Positions 26,601 to 37,858 of a DNA stretch of 64,000 nucleotides are shown here, piece by piece. A program made the translations under genes and the position numbers. The stretch spans positions 124,001 through 188,000 of the forward strand of contig NZ_JAINDZ010000001.1 in the NCBI RefSeq assembly GCF_019802345.1, in the 5' to 3' direction. Each line of letters begins with the position of its first letter. The first letter of the stretch is position 1. The notes beneath the pieces were generated by a model, which saw only the letters and a program-made list of their open reading frames with translations, made no database searches and was not told the origin of the DNA. The DNA is from Methylosinus sp. Sm6 (GTDB lineage Bacteria > Pseudomonadota > Alphaproteobacteria > Rhizobiales > Beijerinckiaceae).

Positions 26601-26970
26601 TGAACACATGGCCGCGGTCGAGGTCGGCGGCGAGCTGGATTTCATCGATGGCGACGAAGTCGACGTCGAGATCGCGCGGCATCGCCTCGACGGTGGAGAT
26701 CCAATAGCTCGGCGCGCGCGGCTTGATCTTTTCCTCGCCGGTGACGAGCGCCACATTGTCCGCGCCGATGCGTTCGGCGACGCGCTGATACACCTCGCGC
26801 GCGAGCAGCCGCAACGGCAGGCCGATCATGCCGCTCGAATAGGAGAGCATGCGCTCGATGGCGTGATGAGTCTTGCCGGTGTTGGTCGGACCCAGCAGGG
26901 CCGCGACGCCGGCTGTGCGCGCGCGAAAGCCGCAGGGCGCGCTTCGATGGGCGACGAGCGTTGGGCTCAT
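23689..26970 (-). CDS. SUV3-like ATP-dependent RNA helicase with low-complexity tail
   Basis: A 1093-residue superfamily 2 helicase. Walker A is GPTNTGKT at 27-34, and motif II reads DEIQ at 109-112, as in mitochondrial SUV3. Motifs V and VI are VATDAIGMGLNLDV and QIAGRAGR. A SUV3-type C-terminal region follows. Beyond about residue 830 come an Ala/Glu-rich stretch with a tandem EVQDEA repeat (18-bp DNA repeat at 24149-24184) and a basic Arg/Gly/His-rich tail, probably RNA-binding. SUV3 partners a 3'-5' exonuclease in RNA decay; PNPase is a candidate partner here. The start is ATG at 26970; a TTG nine bases upstream is less likely. Confidence 0.9.
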   Translation of the reverse strand: MSPTLVAHRSAPCGFRARTAGVAALLGPTNTGKTHHAIERMLSYSSGMIGLPLRLLAREVYQRVAERIGADNVALVTGEEKIKPRAPSYWISTVEAMPRDLDVDFVAIDEIQLAADLDRGHVFTDRLLYWRGRQETLLIGAQTMRPLVERLLPGVPIFTRPRLSRLGFVGARKLARLPPRSAIVAFSAEDVYAIAEWIKRQRGGAAVVLGALSPRTRNAQVDLYQNGDVDYIVATDAIGMGLNLDVDTIAFAADRKFDGLRHRRLTPAEFGQIAGRAGRHMNDGAFGTTGRCPPFDEDLIEDLESHRFDPVTLLQWRNADLDFDSIEALACSLERAPPEDCLVRAGAGEDQMVLEAAARDDSVRRNAKTRADIMRLWDVCQIPDYRKTSPSAHAELALAVYGFVVRRGRIPGDWFAKQIAGIDRIDGDIHTLSARLAQVRTWTFIANRSGWLDNAEHWQSVARQVEDSLSDALHERLTQRFVDRRTSVLMRRLRENAMLEAEITTAGDVLVEGQHVGQLQGFRFTADPLATGEAAKALNAAAQKALSGEIEARATRVFDAVDDAFLLGNDGTIRWLGEPVGKIVPGPSALKPAVRLLADEQLTGAALDKAQHRLDLWLASHVKKLLGALEELESGDGLEGVTRGVAFQLAEELGVLERSRVARDIKSFSQDDRAALRKKGVRFGAYHLYLPALLKPAPRALAALLWGLKHGGLENLKGLDEVPHLAASGRTSFAADPDISKGFYRAAGFRVCGERVVRVDILERLADLIRPASSYRPGVTPGEPPAGAADGEGFVVTVAMTSLTGCAGEAFASILRSLGYQSSQRPGPAITVPLLAAASTEPLTPAAASAGDPDSAPEAAPTAEAEPAETENAPEPAEAAVAELASTEAATAELAAEEIAIEEIAAADAAVLEAEPPPAEPSAEVRAHAEVQDEAEVQDEAEAEGPAEPEAPTLIDVWTLQRHAHAGPRRRPHGGPAPGRGDAAAAAKEGRPARERSGGPRRGHAGDGRETEQRREAAGEHRPRGDAARKEAGVRGGGKPRPDHRPPREDDRRRHGGGYSTQERREKERLPDPDSPFAKLLALKAELEKKGKS

Positions 26971-27676
26971 GCCGGGCAATTTATTTCAGCTCGCGTCGCG
27001 ATGCGAGCTTTTCCGATGGCCGGGGACGAAAGCGGGGCCGTGGCGGCAAAATCCCGCTGTCCCGAAACGGCGCGGCGCCCCGGGCGCCGATTCATATCTC
27101 GAACGGGGCGCGAACGAATCGCGGCCGAATCGCTGACTCGACGCGAATCATTCTTCGTTCTGACAAGATATGGGATGGTTGCGCGCTTTTCTATCTGCAT
27201 CTTGTGGTGCTCGGCGCCGCGCCGCGTGTCGGGCGCGCCTTGCGCGCGGACTCGCCGAATGCGGTTTGTCAATTGGCCGGGAGCTCGTTTTCGGCCGCCT
27301 CGGCGCGACGGCGCATTAACGGATCGGCGAAAGCGCGAACGCAGCATGGACGAATCGCTATTCGCGCGATGTTGGCCTTTGGTTCGCGCGCGATCTGGCG
27401 CCGCCGAGCCAGTCGATCACAAGATATAGGGGGCGCGGGGAGGGGCCGACGGCCGAACGCCGCTCGGTTCTCAACGAAGCCGTGCGGTTTCGGCACGGCC
27501 GCCGCCGCCGCGCATGAGGCCGCGCTCGTCGCGCTCCCCGCGCTTCGCGCCGCGAACAGGGTTAACGCGCCCGGCGTTCGCTCGCCGGTCAAATCGAATT
27601 GCGTTTAAGCACAGGCTTAACCCGCCCATGGGCATAGTGGCGGCGATTTCAGCTTTCGGAGACGCTCGGGGCGCGC
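26971..27676. other. 706-base divergent intergenic region
   Basis: No supported gene lies between the helicase and the membrane-protein operon. Two imperfect copies of CAGG[G/C]TTAAC[G/C]CGCC occur near 27557 and 27612. The second overlaps the inverted repeat TTAAGC-ACAG-GCTTAA at 27605-27620, about 57 bases before the next start codon, a plausible operator. Confidence 0.45.
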
Positions 27677-29695
27677 ATGACCATCGCAGCGACGGAATTT
27701 TGCGCGGCTCTCGCAGCTTTCGTTCTCTTGCTCGCGATCGTGGCGGCGGCCGGCGCCGCCGTCGCCGATCGTCTGCGCTTCCCCGGCTTTGCGGAGGGCG
27801 CGCGGCTGGAGCGCGCAGGACTCGCGTTGGTCTGCGGCTTCGGCTGCCTTCCGGTCGCGCTCGATCTCGCCGGCCGCCTCGGTCCGCGCGCGATGGCGCT
27901 CGCCGCTCTCTCGCTGGCGGCGCTCGGCGCGCCGGCGCTGCTGCGCGCGCGGCCGTCGTCGCTGCAGGGCGGATGGATCGCGGCGGCGTCGATCTGGATC
28001 GTGGCGTCGATCCTCATCGTCATCGACATGCCCGGCGTCGGCAGTTTGCAGCACTCGCTGCTCGCCGTGGATTATGTGAAGCATGCGGCGACGACCTGGT
28101 CGCTCGCGGAAGCCGGCTCGCCGCCGTGGAACCCGACCTACTATGATCCCGGTCGGGCCATGTCCTATTACTATCTCTTCTATACTCTGCCGGCGGTCGC
28201 GGCGATGCTCGGCGGGCCGCTCGGGATCGCCGCGCGCCATGCGGCCTATGCCTGCGCGCCGCTGATGGGCTTCGCTCTCTTCGCGCTCGCGTGCACGGCG
28301 CTGCGGCGCAGCGGCGCCGACGCGGCGGCGGGCCAGAACGACGCCGGCGAGGAGAGGAAGCCGGCGAATTGGCCGCTGCTGGCGCTGCTGCTCGCCACCG
28401 GGCTCGATATCGTTCCGCTGACGATCCTCTATTTCGGCGGCGGTCGCGACGCCGACTTCGTCTTCCTGCATTTCGTCGATTGGGACGAGCAGGTCACCTC
28501 CTGGTTCAACAGCGTGATGTGGGTGCCGCATCACGTGTCGGCGCTCTGCGCCGCGCTCGTCGGCTTCATCGCGCTGACCGCGCCGGGCGAGAGCTGGCGC
28601 GATACTCGGCGCCGTGTGCTGCTCGCGGCGGTCGCCTTCGCCTCGATGGTGGGCCAATCCGCTTATGTGGCGATGCCGGCGACGCTCGGCGCCGGCTTCT
28701 GGCTCGCGGCGCTGCTGTGGCGCCGCCGCTTCGACATTGCGACGCAGCTCTGCGTCGCCGGGCTCGGCGCTCTGGCGCTCGCGGCGCCCTGGCTCGCGAC
28801 GCTGCTGCCGCGCTTCGGCGGCGAGGGGAAGAGCCCGCTGGCTCTGCGGCTGCGCGGTCCGGAATGGATCGACATCGTCGCCGAATCGGCGCAGGCGGGC
28901 GCGTTCTATCGCGGACTCGTCATGCCGATGTTCTATCTCATCGACTTCGGCGTGTTCGCGCTCGGCGCATACATCTTTTGGCGCAGCGCGGGACGGCGCG
29001 GGCTCGCGAACGAATTGGGGATGGCGATCGTCTGTCTCGCCGCCGCCTCCCTTCTCATCGGCTCGCTGTTGTGCTCGCAGATCGTGATGAACGATCTCGG
29101 CTGGCGCGTGATGCTGTTCGCGCAATTCGCCGCGCTGATCTGGACCGCCGCCGCGATGCGCCAGGGCTTGCTGGCTTCGGGCCGCTTGCGCTACGCCGCG
29201 AGCGTCGGACTGGCTTTCGGCTATGCGGCGCTCGTCGTCGCGACGCTGCAATTGCGCTTCTTCTTTCCGCACGCGCATATGCGCGACACGCTCGCCGACC
29301 AGATGGCGGCCTGGAGCTGGCTCGACGCGCGTCTTCCGAGCGGCGCCGTCGTGCAGCCGACGCCGAGCCGCTCGCGAGAATATGGCTATGGCCTCTATGG
29401 GCGCTTTCCCGTCGCCGTCGCGGATCGGCACAATGCGCTCCTCTTCGGCGCGCGGCCGGCGGAGATCGAGGAGCGAATGGACTATCTGTCGCCGATCTTC
29501 TCCGAGACGACGCTCTCTCTGGACGATGTGCGCCGCCGCGCCGGACGCTTCGCCATAGCGGCGCTGATCGTCTCCTCGCGGGATGCGGTGTTCGCGGCGC
29601 CGCAGGCGTGGACCGCCTCTGCGCGAGCCGACTATTCGAACGCCAATTTTCGCATCTATCTGCTGAACGCGCCTCGCCATGCGGAGAGCAACTGA
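27677..29695 (+). CDS. Polytopic membrane protein, GT-C/DUF2298-like
   Basis: A 672-residue protein with about a dozen hydrophobic segments. After the third or fourth helix comes PPWNPTYYDPGRAMSYYYLF, which resembles the YYY motif of DUF2298-type and other GT-C membrane glycosyltransferases that use lipid-linked sugars. The C-terminal 120 residues are soluble. It starts an operon: the next gene begins one base after its stop. Glycosyl transfer is inferred from fold-like features only; a transport role cannot be excluded. Confidence 0.75.
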   Translation: MTIAATEFCAALAAFVLLLAIVAAAGAAVADRLRFPGFAEGARLERAGLALVCGFGCLPVALDLAGRLGPRAMALAALSLAALGAPALLRARPSSLQGGWIAAASIWIVASILIVIDMPGVGSLQHSLLAVDYVKHAATTWSLAEAGSPPWNPTYYDPGRAMSYYYLFYTLPAVAAMLGGPLGIAARHAAYACAPLMGFALFALACTALRRSGADAAAGQNDAGEERKPANWPLLALLLATGLDIVPLTILYFGGGRDADFVFLHFVDWDEQVTSWFNSVMWVPHHVSALCAALVGFIALTAPGESWRDTRRRVLLAAVAFASMVGQSAYVAMPATLGAGFWLAALLWRRRFDIATQLCVAGLGALALAAPWLATLLPRFGGEGKSPLALRLRGPEWIDIVAESAQAGAFYRGLVMPMFYLIDFGVFALGAYIFWRSAGRRGLANELGMAIVCLAAASLLIGSLLCSQIVMNDLGWRVMLFAQFAALIWTAAAMRQGLLASGRLRYAASVGLAFGYAALVVATLQLRFFFPHAHMRDTLADQMAAWSWLDARLPSGAVVQPTPSRSREYGYGLYGRFPVAVADRHNALLFGARPAEIEERMDYLSPIFSETTLSLDDVRRRAGRFAIAALIVSSRDAVFAAPQAWTASARADYSNANFRIYLLNAPRHAESN

Positions 29696-29696
29696 C

Positions 29697-30272
29697 ATGC
29701 GCCCGATGCTCGCTCGCGCCGCAGCGCTCATTCTCTCTTATGTGTCGGCGACCGCGCTCGGCGCGGTCCTGTTCGTCGCGCTGATGCAATGCGCGACGGC
29801 GATTCTCGGTCCGGGCGTGATGTTCTACCGCGGCGTCGGCGCGCTCGCTCTCGTCTTCGTGCTGCTGATCGCGATGTTCCTCGCGCTGCCGTCGCGCCTC
29901 GTCCGGCGCGTCTCTCTGGACGGCGCCGATTCGATCGGCGCCGCCATTGTCGCGACATCCTTGCTGACCGCGGCGTTCGTGGTCGGGCCGGTGACAGTGG
30001 ACCGATCCATTTCCGTGTTCATGCTGTCGCGATTCGACGCCGCCGACCATCCGCTCACCGCGGCCGAGGCGCGCGAGACCTTTCGCCGCGTCTATGTCGA
30101 TGATTGGGCGCAGATCGATCGCCGGCTGAAGGAGCAGGAGCTCTCCGGCAATCTCGAGCATGGCGAAGCGGGCTGGCGCCTCACCGCGCAGGGCCGCGCC
30201 TTCATGGGAACGGCGCGCGTCATGTCGAGCCTCTTCAAAGGCGATCCGCGCTTCGTCGGAGGCAAGGATTGA
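29697..30272 (+). CDS. Small membrane protein of the GT-C-like operon
   Basis: A 191-residue protein with three or four hydrophobic segments in its first 110 residues (ILSYVSATALGAVLFVALM, GVGALALVFVLLIAMFLAL, GAAIVATSLLTAAFVVGPV). A soluble C-terminal part follows with FRRVYVDDWAQIDRRLKEQ and GWRLTAQGRAF. Not recognised. The ATG at 29697 is one base after the preceding stop, so the two genes are co-transcribed and probably coupled. Confidence 0.75.
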   Translation: MRPMLARAAALILSYVSATALGAVLFVALMQCATAILGPGVMFYRGVGALALVFVLLIAMFLALPSRLVRRVSLDGADSIGAAIVATSLLTAAFVVGPVTVDRSISVFMLSRFDAADHPLTAAEARETFRRVYVDDWAQIDRRLKEQELSGNLEHGEAGWRLTAQGRAFMGTARVMSSLFKGDPRFVGGKD

Positions 30273-30358
30273 AAATCGGCGCCCCCTCTGTCCGGCCCTC
30301 CCCCGCCGCGCGGGAGAGTGAGCGGAGACGGGGCCTTCGCCTCATGCTGGGAGGAATG

Positions 30359-31954
30359 ATGTCCATTGTCGATTCCGGCTCGGCGCCGGCCTCGTCCCTG
30401 CGCGCGCGCCGGCTCGTCTCCGATCTCCATCCGAGCGACGGCGATCTCGTCTTTTTCGTCCTGCTGTTGTTCATTCTGCCGAACGCCATCCTCGCGGCGG
30501 TGTTCGGATGGCCCGTGGCGGCGCTCGTCTGGGGCGGCTGCGCGGGCGCCGTCGTCGTGGCGTGGCGCGCGCGGCGCGCGACGCCATTCTCGGCGCAGCC
30601 GGCCGCTCTCGGCCGGCTCGCCGCTTGCCTCGCATTCGGGCTCGCGCTGTGCGCGCTGGGCGGCGAGGGGCATTTCTTCTATGCGTCGCGGGACTGGCTC
30701 GTCCGGGACGCCGTGCTCGCCGATCTCGTGCGTGCCGGCGCGAATGCGCTCTATCGCGAGGGCGGAGCCGATTACATGCTGCGCGCGCCGCTCGGCGCCT
30801 ATCTGGTTCCGAGCCTCGTCGGCCGCATCGCGGGGCTGCTTGCGGCGCATGTCGCGCTTTTGCTCCAGAACGCGACCATCATCGGCGTGACCTGCTATTT
30901 CGTCACCAAGATCGCAGGGGAATTCGGCAGATGTCGCAACGCGGCGCTGCTGCTCGTTTTCATTGGCTTCGCCGGCCTGGACATCCTGCCGCTACTCATC
31001 GCCGAGGCGATCGAATGGATGCGCGGCGCGCCGGTCATGCCGTTTCCGCACATGGAGTGGTGGGGACGGTATTTCTCTGCGCTGCACATGCAGTACACCA
31101 GTCATGTCGCGCTGCTGTTCTGGGCGATCAATCACTCGGCGCCGGGCTGGTGGTTCGCGCTGCTCGCGCTGCTCCATGCGCGGGGCGCCGCGCCTTTTGC
31201 CATCCTGCCCGTCGCCTTTGCGGCAATGTTGCTGTGGTCTCCTCTCGCCATGATGGGCGCCGCGCCTGTCCTCGCTTATCTTGCGATGGAGCGCTTTCCG
31301 CGCCATCTCTCTCGTCGTGAAAATCTCGTCGCGATCGGAAGCAGCCTCGCATTCCTGCCGATTGCGCTTTATCTGACGATCGACAATGGCGCGGTGGAGA
31401 AGGAATGGCTCGTCCTGCGCGACGGCTTTTTCACGCGCTATGTTCTGCATATGATGTTCGAAATTCCGCAGGCGGCGATCGTGCTCTACGCCTGGAGAAT
31501 GGTCGAGCCCTGCGAGCGCCGGCTCGTCGCGCTGGCGCTGATCCTGCTCGCGATCATTCCCCTCTACAGCATCGGTCTCTACAATGATTTCATGATGCGC
31601 GCGTCGATCGCGCCGCTGTTCCTGCTCTCTGTCGTCTTCGCCCGGATCGCCGTGCTGACGCCGCGCGACAATGGCCGCTTCGCCTCGGCGATTTCGACGA
31701 TCGTGCTGATCTCCGCCGCGACGCCGCTCATCGAATTGAAGACGGCCGTGATGGGCGGCCGGTTCGACGTCAGCGACTGCGATTTGCTCACGTCGTGGCG
31801 CAAGAACGAGCCGACGGCGCCGTTCGGCAATTATCTCGCGCATGCCGAAGCGGTTCCCTCCTGGCTGATGCGTCCGCAGAACGGCGAGCCGAAGACGCGC
31901 GAAGACCGGAAATGCTGGCCGGATCATCCGCTTCTGCCCGAGGACGAAAAATGA
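30359..31954 (+). CDS. Second polytopic membrane protein of the GT-C-like operon
   Basis: A 531-residue membrane protein with about eleven hydrophobic segments. Its N-terminal half parallels the 672-residue protein: ALYREGGADYMLRAPLGAYL, then a helix and NATIIGVTCYFV. A periplasmic loop holds MPFPHMEWWGRYFSALHMQYT. The start at 30359 is the second of two adjacent ATGs after GGGAGG. An open frame runs upstream through the preceding gene and is not used. It probably acts with its two upstream neighbours in surface glycan assembly (inference). Confidence 0.75.
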   Translation: MSIVDSGSAPASSLRARRLVSDLHPSDGDLVFFVLLLFILPNAILAAVFGWPVAALVWGGCAGAVVVAWRARRATPFSAQPAALGRLAACLAFGLALCALGGEGHFFYASRDWLVRDAVLADLVRAGANALYREGGADYMLRAPLGAYLVPSLVGRIAGLLAAHVALLLQNATIIGVTCYFVTKIAGEFGRCRNAALLLVFIGFAGLDILPLLIAEAIEWMRGAPVMPFPHMEWWGRYFSALHMQYTSHVALLFWAINHSAPGWWFALLALLHARGAAPFAILPVAFAAMLLWSPLAMMGAAPVLAYLAMERFPRHLSRRENLVAIGSSLAFLPIALYLTIDNGAVEKEWLVLRDGFFTRYVLHMMFEIPQAAIVLYAWRMVEPCERRLVALALILLAIIPLYSIGLYNDFMMRASIAPLFLLSVVFARIAVLTPRDNGRFASAISTIVLISAATPLIELKTAVMGGRFDVSDCDLLTSWRKNEPTAPFGNYLAHAEAVPSWLMRPQNGEPKTREDRKCWPDHPLLPEDEK

Positions 31955-32040
31955 TCTGTGCGCGAATCGGCGGGCCGCTTTGACTCCGTCGCCGCGCCTT
32001 GGCAAAAAGCCTCCGTCGTCAACAAGGAGAGGCGTCGCAG

Positions 32041-34338
<2,298 letters not shown>

Positions 34339-34342
34339 CGCT

Positions 34343-34522
34343 GCGCTCCTTCTCCCACTCGTGGGAGAAGGTGGCCCGGCGAAGCCGGGTCGGATGAGGG
34401 CCGCCGCGGTTCTCCGAGTCGAGCAGCGCTTCGCCTCGAGTTTGAAACGGTTAATCAGCGAGGACCCTCATCCAACCCCGCTTCGCGGGGCCACCTTCTC
34501 CCGCGCGCGGGAGAAGGAGCGC
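34343..34522. repeat. REP-like inverted pair (CTTCTCCC family), copy 2
   Basis: The ends GCGCTCCTTCTCCC (34343) and GGGAGAAGGAGCGC (34509-34522) are exact inverted repeats; each arm also has an inner hairpin and a GGATGAGG block. It fills the gap between convergent tex and yoeB and may terminate or stabilise both transcripts. Confidence 0.75.
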
Positions 34523-34538
34523 GCGTCGAGAGTCGGAT

Positions 34539-34793
34539 TCAGTAATGATAGCGGCATTGTGCGATCAACAGGCTTTCGCCTTCGACGCGATAGACGAGCC
34601 TGTGCTCCAGCGTGATGCGCCGCGACCACCAGCCGCGCAAATCGCCCCGCAACGGCTCCGGCTTGCCTGTCCCGGAGAAGGGCGTGCGCAGAGATTCCTC
34701 GATGAGCTGGTTGACGCGTTCCAGAATCTTCGCGTCCTGCGCCTGCCAATAGAGGTAATCCTCCCAGGCCTGCTCGGCGAAGACGAGCTTCAT
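34539..34793 (-). CDS. yoeB: YoeB-type mRNA interferase toxin
   Basis: An 84-residue RelE-superfamily toxin that cleaves mRNA in the ribosomal A site. The catalytic residues stand at the same numbers as in E. coli YoeB: Glu46, Arg65 and His83, followed by Tyr84. It also has GWWSRRITLEHRLVYRVE. The start overlaps the end of the antitoxin gene (ATGA at 34790-34793), the usual coupled arrangement. The toxin appears intact. Confidence 0.95.
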   Translation of the reverse strand: MKLVFAEQAWEDYLYWQAQDAKILERVNQLIEESLRTPFSGTGKPEPLRGDLRGWWSRRITLEHRLVYRVEGESLLIAQCRYHY

Positions 34794-35044
34794 TCGTCGA
34801 GCTTGCGCTCTATGCCTTCGCCCGCGTCGAGCGAATCGATCGCCGCCCGCAGCCGCTCGGCGTTGCGTGGGCTTTTCAGAAGATGCGCGGTCTCCTCATA
34901 AGAGGCGAAATCCTCGAGCGAGATCAGCACGGCCGCCGGCTTGCCGCGGTCGCGCGTGATCACCACGGGCTCGTGATCCTCGGTCACGCGGTCGAGCGTC
35001 GCGGCGAGGTTCTTACGGAGGTCGCTGTAGGAGGTGGTGCGCAT
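34790..35044 (-). CDS. yefM: YefM-type antitoxin (Phd/YefM family)
   Basis: An 84-residue antitoxin that binds YoeB and represses the operon. MRTTSYSDLRKNLA at the start and RGKPAAVLISLEDFASYEET match YefM. The C-terminal 25 residues, which neutralise the toxin, follow. The start at 35044 is chosen by similarity. There is no ribosome-binding site, and the operator palindrome ends only 13 bases upstream, so the mRNA may be nearly leaderless. A GTG at 35089 would extend the protein by 15 residues through the operator and is unlikely. Confidence 0.93.
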   Translation of the reverse strand: MRTTSYSDLRKNLAATLDRVTEDHEPVVITRDRGKPAAVLISLEDFASYEETAHLLKSPRNAERLRAAIDSLDAGEGIERKLDE

Positions 35045-35056
35045 GGGAAAGAATAT

Positions 35057-35072
35057 GTACGTGAATGCGTAC
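35057..35072 (-). promoter_or_regulatory. Probable YefM operator
   Basis: The inverted repeat GTACG-TGAATG-CGTAC lies just before the yefM start. E. coli YefM-YoeB binds palindromes with a TGTACA core, and this repeat has related TGTAC and GTACC arms. Binding here would block transcription directly. Confidence 0.6.
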
Positions 35073-35122
35073 CTTTGCAAGGCGCTCACAAGAGCTTCAA
35101 AAAATCGTCCTCGGGAGGCGCC

Positions 35123-36928
35123 TCAATCCTCCATCTTCAGCGCCGCGATAAACGCCTCCTGCGGGATCTCCACGCGGCCGAACTGGCGCATCTTCTTCTT
35201 GCCTTCCTTCTGCTTCTCGAGCAGCTTGCGCTTGCGGGTCGCGTCGCCGCCATAGCATTTCGCGGTCACGTCCTTGCGGAAGGCGCGCACCGTCTCGCGC
35301 GCGATGATCTTGCCGCCCAGCGCTGCCTGGATCGGCACCTGGAACATGTGCGGCGGGATCAGCTCCTTGAGCTTCTCGCACATCTGCCGGCCGCGCGAAT
35401 CCGCGCGCGTTCGATGCACCAGCATCGACAGCGCGTCCACTGGCTCGCTGTTGACGAGAATGCTCATCTTCACGAGATCGCCGGCGCGATAATCGGTGAT
35501 GTGATAATCGAAGCTGGCGTAGCCCTTGGAGATCGACTTCAGGCGATCGTAGAAGTCGAACACCACTTCGTTCAGCGGCAGGTCATAGACCGCCATCGCG
35601 CGCTTGCCGACATAGTTCAAATCCGCCTGCACGCCGCGCCGGTCCTGGCAGAGCTTCAGCACGGCGCCGAGATAATCGTCCGGCGTCATGATCGTCGCGC
35701 GGATCCAGGGCTCCTGAATCTCGTCGATCTTCACCACATCCGGCATGTCGGCCGGATTGTGCAGCTCGATCTCGTCGCCATTGGTCAGCTTGATCTTATA
35801 GACGACAGAGGGCGCCGTCGCGATGAGGTCGAGATTGAACTCGCGATGCAGGCGCTCCTGGATGATCTCGAGATGCAGGAGCCCCAAGAATCCGCAGCGG
35901 AAGCCGAAGCCGAGCGCGGCGGAGGTCTCCATCTCGTAGGAAAAGCTCGCATCGTTCAAACGCAGCTTGCCGATCGCCGCGCGCAAATCCTCGAATTCGG
36001 CGGCGTCGACCGGGAACAGGCCGCAGAACACCACCGGCTGCGCCGGCTTGAAGCCCGGCAGCGGCGCATCGCACGGCTTCTTATCCTCGGTGATGGTGTC
36101 GCCGACGCGCGTGTCGGCCACCTGCTTGATCTGCGCGGTGATGAAGCCGACCTCGCCGGGACCGAGCGAGGCGACGTCGAGCATCTTCGGCTTGAACACG
36201 CCGATCTTGTCGACCTCATAATGGGCGCTCGTTCCCATCATGAGAATCTTCTGGCCCTTGCGCATGCGCCCATCGATGACTCGCACCAGCACCACGACGC
36301 CGAGATAGGCGTCGTACCAGCTGTCGACCAGCATCGCCTTCAGCGGCGCCTCCTCATCGCCCTGCGGCGGCGGCAGCCGGGTGACGATCGCCTCCAGCAC
36401 ATCGGGAATGCCGATGCCGGTCTTGGCCGAGATCAGCACCGCCTCGGAGGCGTCGAGGCCGATCACATCCTCGATCTGTTGCCGGATGCGGTCGGGCTCG
36501 GCCGCCGGCAGATCGATCTTGTTCAACACCGGCACGATCTCATGGCCGGCGTCGAGCGCCTGATAGACATTGGCGAGCGTCTGCGCCTCGACGCCCTGGC
36601 TCGCGTCGACGACGAGCAGCGAGCCCTCGCAGGCCTTCAGCGAGCGCGAGACCTCATAGGCGAAGTCGACATGGCCGGGCGTGTCCATCAGATTGAGGAC
36701 GTAATCCTTGCCGTCCTTGGCCTTATAGTCGAGCCGCACGGTCTGCGCCTTGATCGTGATGCCGCGCTCACGCTCGATATCCATCGAATCGAGCACCTGC
36801 TCCACCATGTCGCGCGCGGCGACCGTGCCGGTCGCCTGGATCAGGCGGTCGGCGAGCGTGGACTTGCCGTGGTCGATATGCGCGACAATGGAGAAATTGC
36901 GGATAGTGTCTATCTTGCGCGTCGTCAT
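35123..36928 (-). CDS. lepA: Elongation factor 4 (LepA)
   Basis: A 601-residue ribosome-dependent GTPase that back-translocates stalled ribosomes and aids 30S assembly. G1 is [11 protein letters not shown]3 is DTPGH and G4 is NKID. Domain II, the EF-G-like domains and the LepA-specific C-terminal domain ([14 protein letters not shown]) are complete. The length equals that of typical LepA. The ATG at 36928 begins [14 protein letters not shown]. Confidence 0.97.
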   Translation of the reverse strand: MTTRKIDTIRNFSIVAHIDHGKSTLADRLIQATGTVAARDMVEQVLDSMDIERERGITIKAQTVRLDYKAKDGKDYVLNLMDTPGHVDFAYEVSRSLKACEGSLLVVDASQGVEAQTLANVYQALDAGHEIVPVLNKIDLPAAEPDRIRQQIEDVIGLDASEAVLISAKTGIGIPDVLEAIVTRLPPPQGDEEAPLKAMLVDSWYDAYLGVVVLVRVIDGRMRKGQKILMMGTSAHYEVDKIGVFKPKMLDVASLGPGEVGFITAQIKQVADTRVGDTITEDKKPCDAPLPGFKPAQPVVFCGLFPVDAAEFEDLRAAIGKLRLNDASFSYEMETSAALGFGFRCGFLGLLHLEIIQERLHREFNLDLIATAPSVVYKIKLTNGDEIELHNPADMPDVVKIDEIQEPWIRATIMTPDDYLGAVLKLCQDRRGVQADLNYVGKRAMAVYDLPLNEVVFDFYDRLKSISKGYASFDYHITDYRAGDLVKMSILVNSEPVDALSMLVHRTRADSRGRQMCEKLKELIPPHMFQVPIQAALGGKIIARETVRAFRKDVTAKCYGGDATRKRKLLEKQKEGKKKMRQFGRVEIPQEAFIAALKMED

Positions 36929-37087
36929 GGCGGCGGGATAGCAGCGCGGGGCAGGGAAGGGAAGCGATTTGACAGGCGCTGCGGCGCCTCTGCTCCCCTG
37001 CGGCCCCGTTTTCGATCCGCAGGGCGGCCATGACCAAGGGCGAGCTGCGCGACGTTTCGGTGAACTGACCGCCGCGCGCGCTCGTCT

Positions 37088-37768
37088 TCAGCCCTTCTTC
37101 TCCGTCTTGTCGTCGAGCGCGGTCTTGGCCTTGGCGAGCAGCTCCAGCGCGCGCGGCTTGGCCCAGGCATAGGCTTCGACGGCGCGGGGCGCGCTCCAGC
37201 GATAGACGTCGCGCGTCGTCTTCACGGCGATGCAGCCGCCCTTTGTGAGCGTCTCGACCGTGCGGTCGAATTTGGCCAGATGGGGGCTGTCGGCGGGAAT
37301 TTTCGAGCGCGTCCAGGCGACCAGCGCCTTGGTCTTCTCGGCCGCGAGATCGGCGAAGACGACGGCCGGATCGGGCTTGGGGAGAGCTGCGAGCCGCTCG
37401 TTCAACCGTTGAATCTCCCGCGTCGCCGCGGCCGCCTCGGCGGCGAGACGGTCGCGTTCGGCGAGCGCCGTTTCGCGCTGCGCCGCGGCCGCGTCGCGCT
37501 CGCTGCGCAGGCTGTCCCGCTGGCCGGAGACGGCGGCGAGCTCGCCGCGCAGGCCGTCCCGCTCGCTGGTCGCCGAAGCGAGCTCGGCCCGGGCGGCGTC
37601 GAGCTCCTTGGCGAGGGCGCTCGCCTTTGCGACAAGCTTCGACTTGTCGGCGATGTGGCGGTCGCGGTCGGCGGCGGCTTCCTTCAGCTGCGCCTCCAGG
37701 CCGGCCCCGTCCACGCCGCCCGTCGTCTCTTCGGCGACCGGGGCGGGGGTCTCGTCGGACAGAATCAT
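37088..37768 (-). CDS. Coiled-coil hypothetical protein
   Basis: A 226-residue soluble protein. Residues about 25-135 form a continuous Ala/Glu/Arg-rich coiled coil with a repeating SERD or SQRDSLRSERD pattern. The C-terminal part (AWTRSKIPADSPHLAKFDRTVETLTKGG, then YRWSAPRAVEAYAWAKPRA) is distinct and amphipathic. No enzyme motif is seen. It stands between lepA and the Rieske gene, and the role is unknown. Confidence 0.7.
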   Translation of the reverse strand: MILSDETPAPVAEETTGGVDGAGLEAQLKEAAADRDRHIADKSKLVAKASALAKELDAARAELASATSERDGLRGELAAVSGQRDSLRSERDAAAAQRETALAERDRLAAEAAAATREIQRLNERLAALPKPDPAVVFADLAAEKTKALVAWTRSKIPADSPHLAKFDRTVETLTKGGCIAVKTTRDVYRWSAPRAVEAYAWAKPRALELLAKAKTALDDKTEKKG

Positions 37769-37858
37769 CTCCTACCTCTCATGTGACCTAGAGACGCATC
37801 CGACCCGGACCATAAGAATTTTCACGATTCGGCAAAAGCGAAATCTTTTGCGGCGCCG

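Noticed and set aside
26971-27347. 126-codon minus-strand frame after the helicase start region
   Set aside because: It is Arg-rich, has no ribosome site or motif, and lies within the divergent promoter region.
27605-27620. CtrA-like site TTAA-N-TTAAC
   Set aside because: The spacing is 8 rather than the consensus 7, so I report it only as a palindrome.
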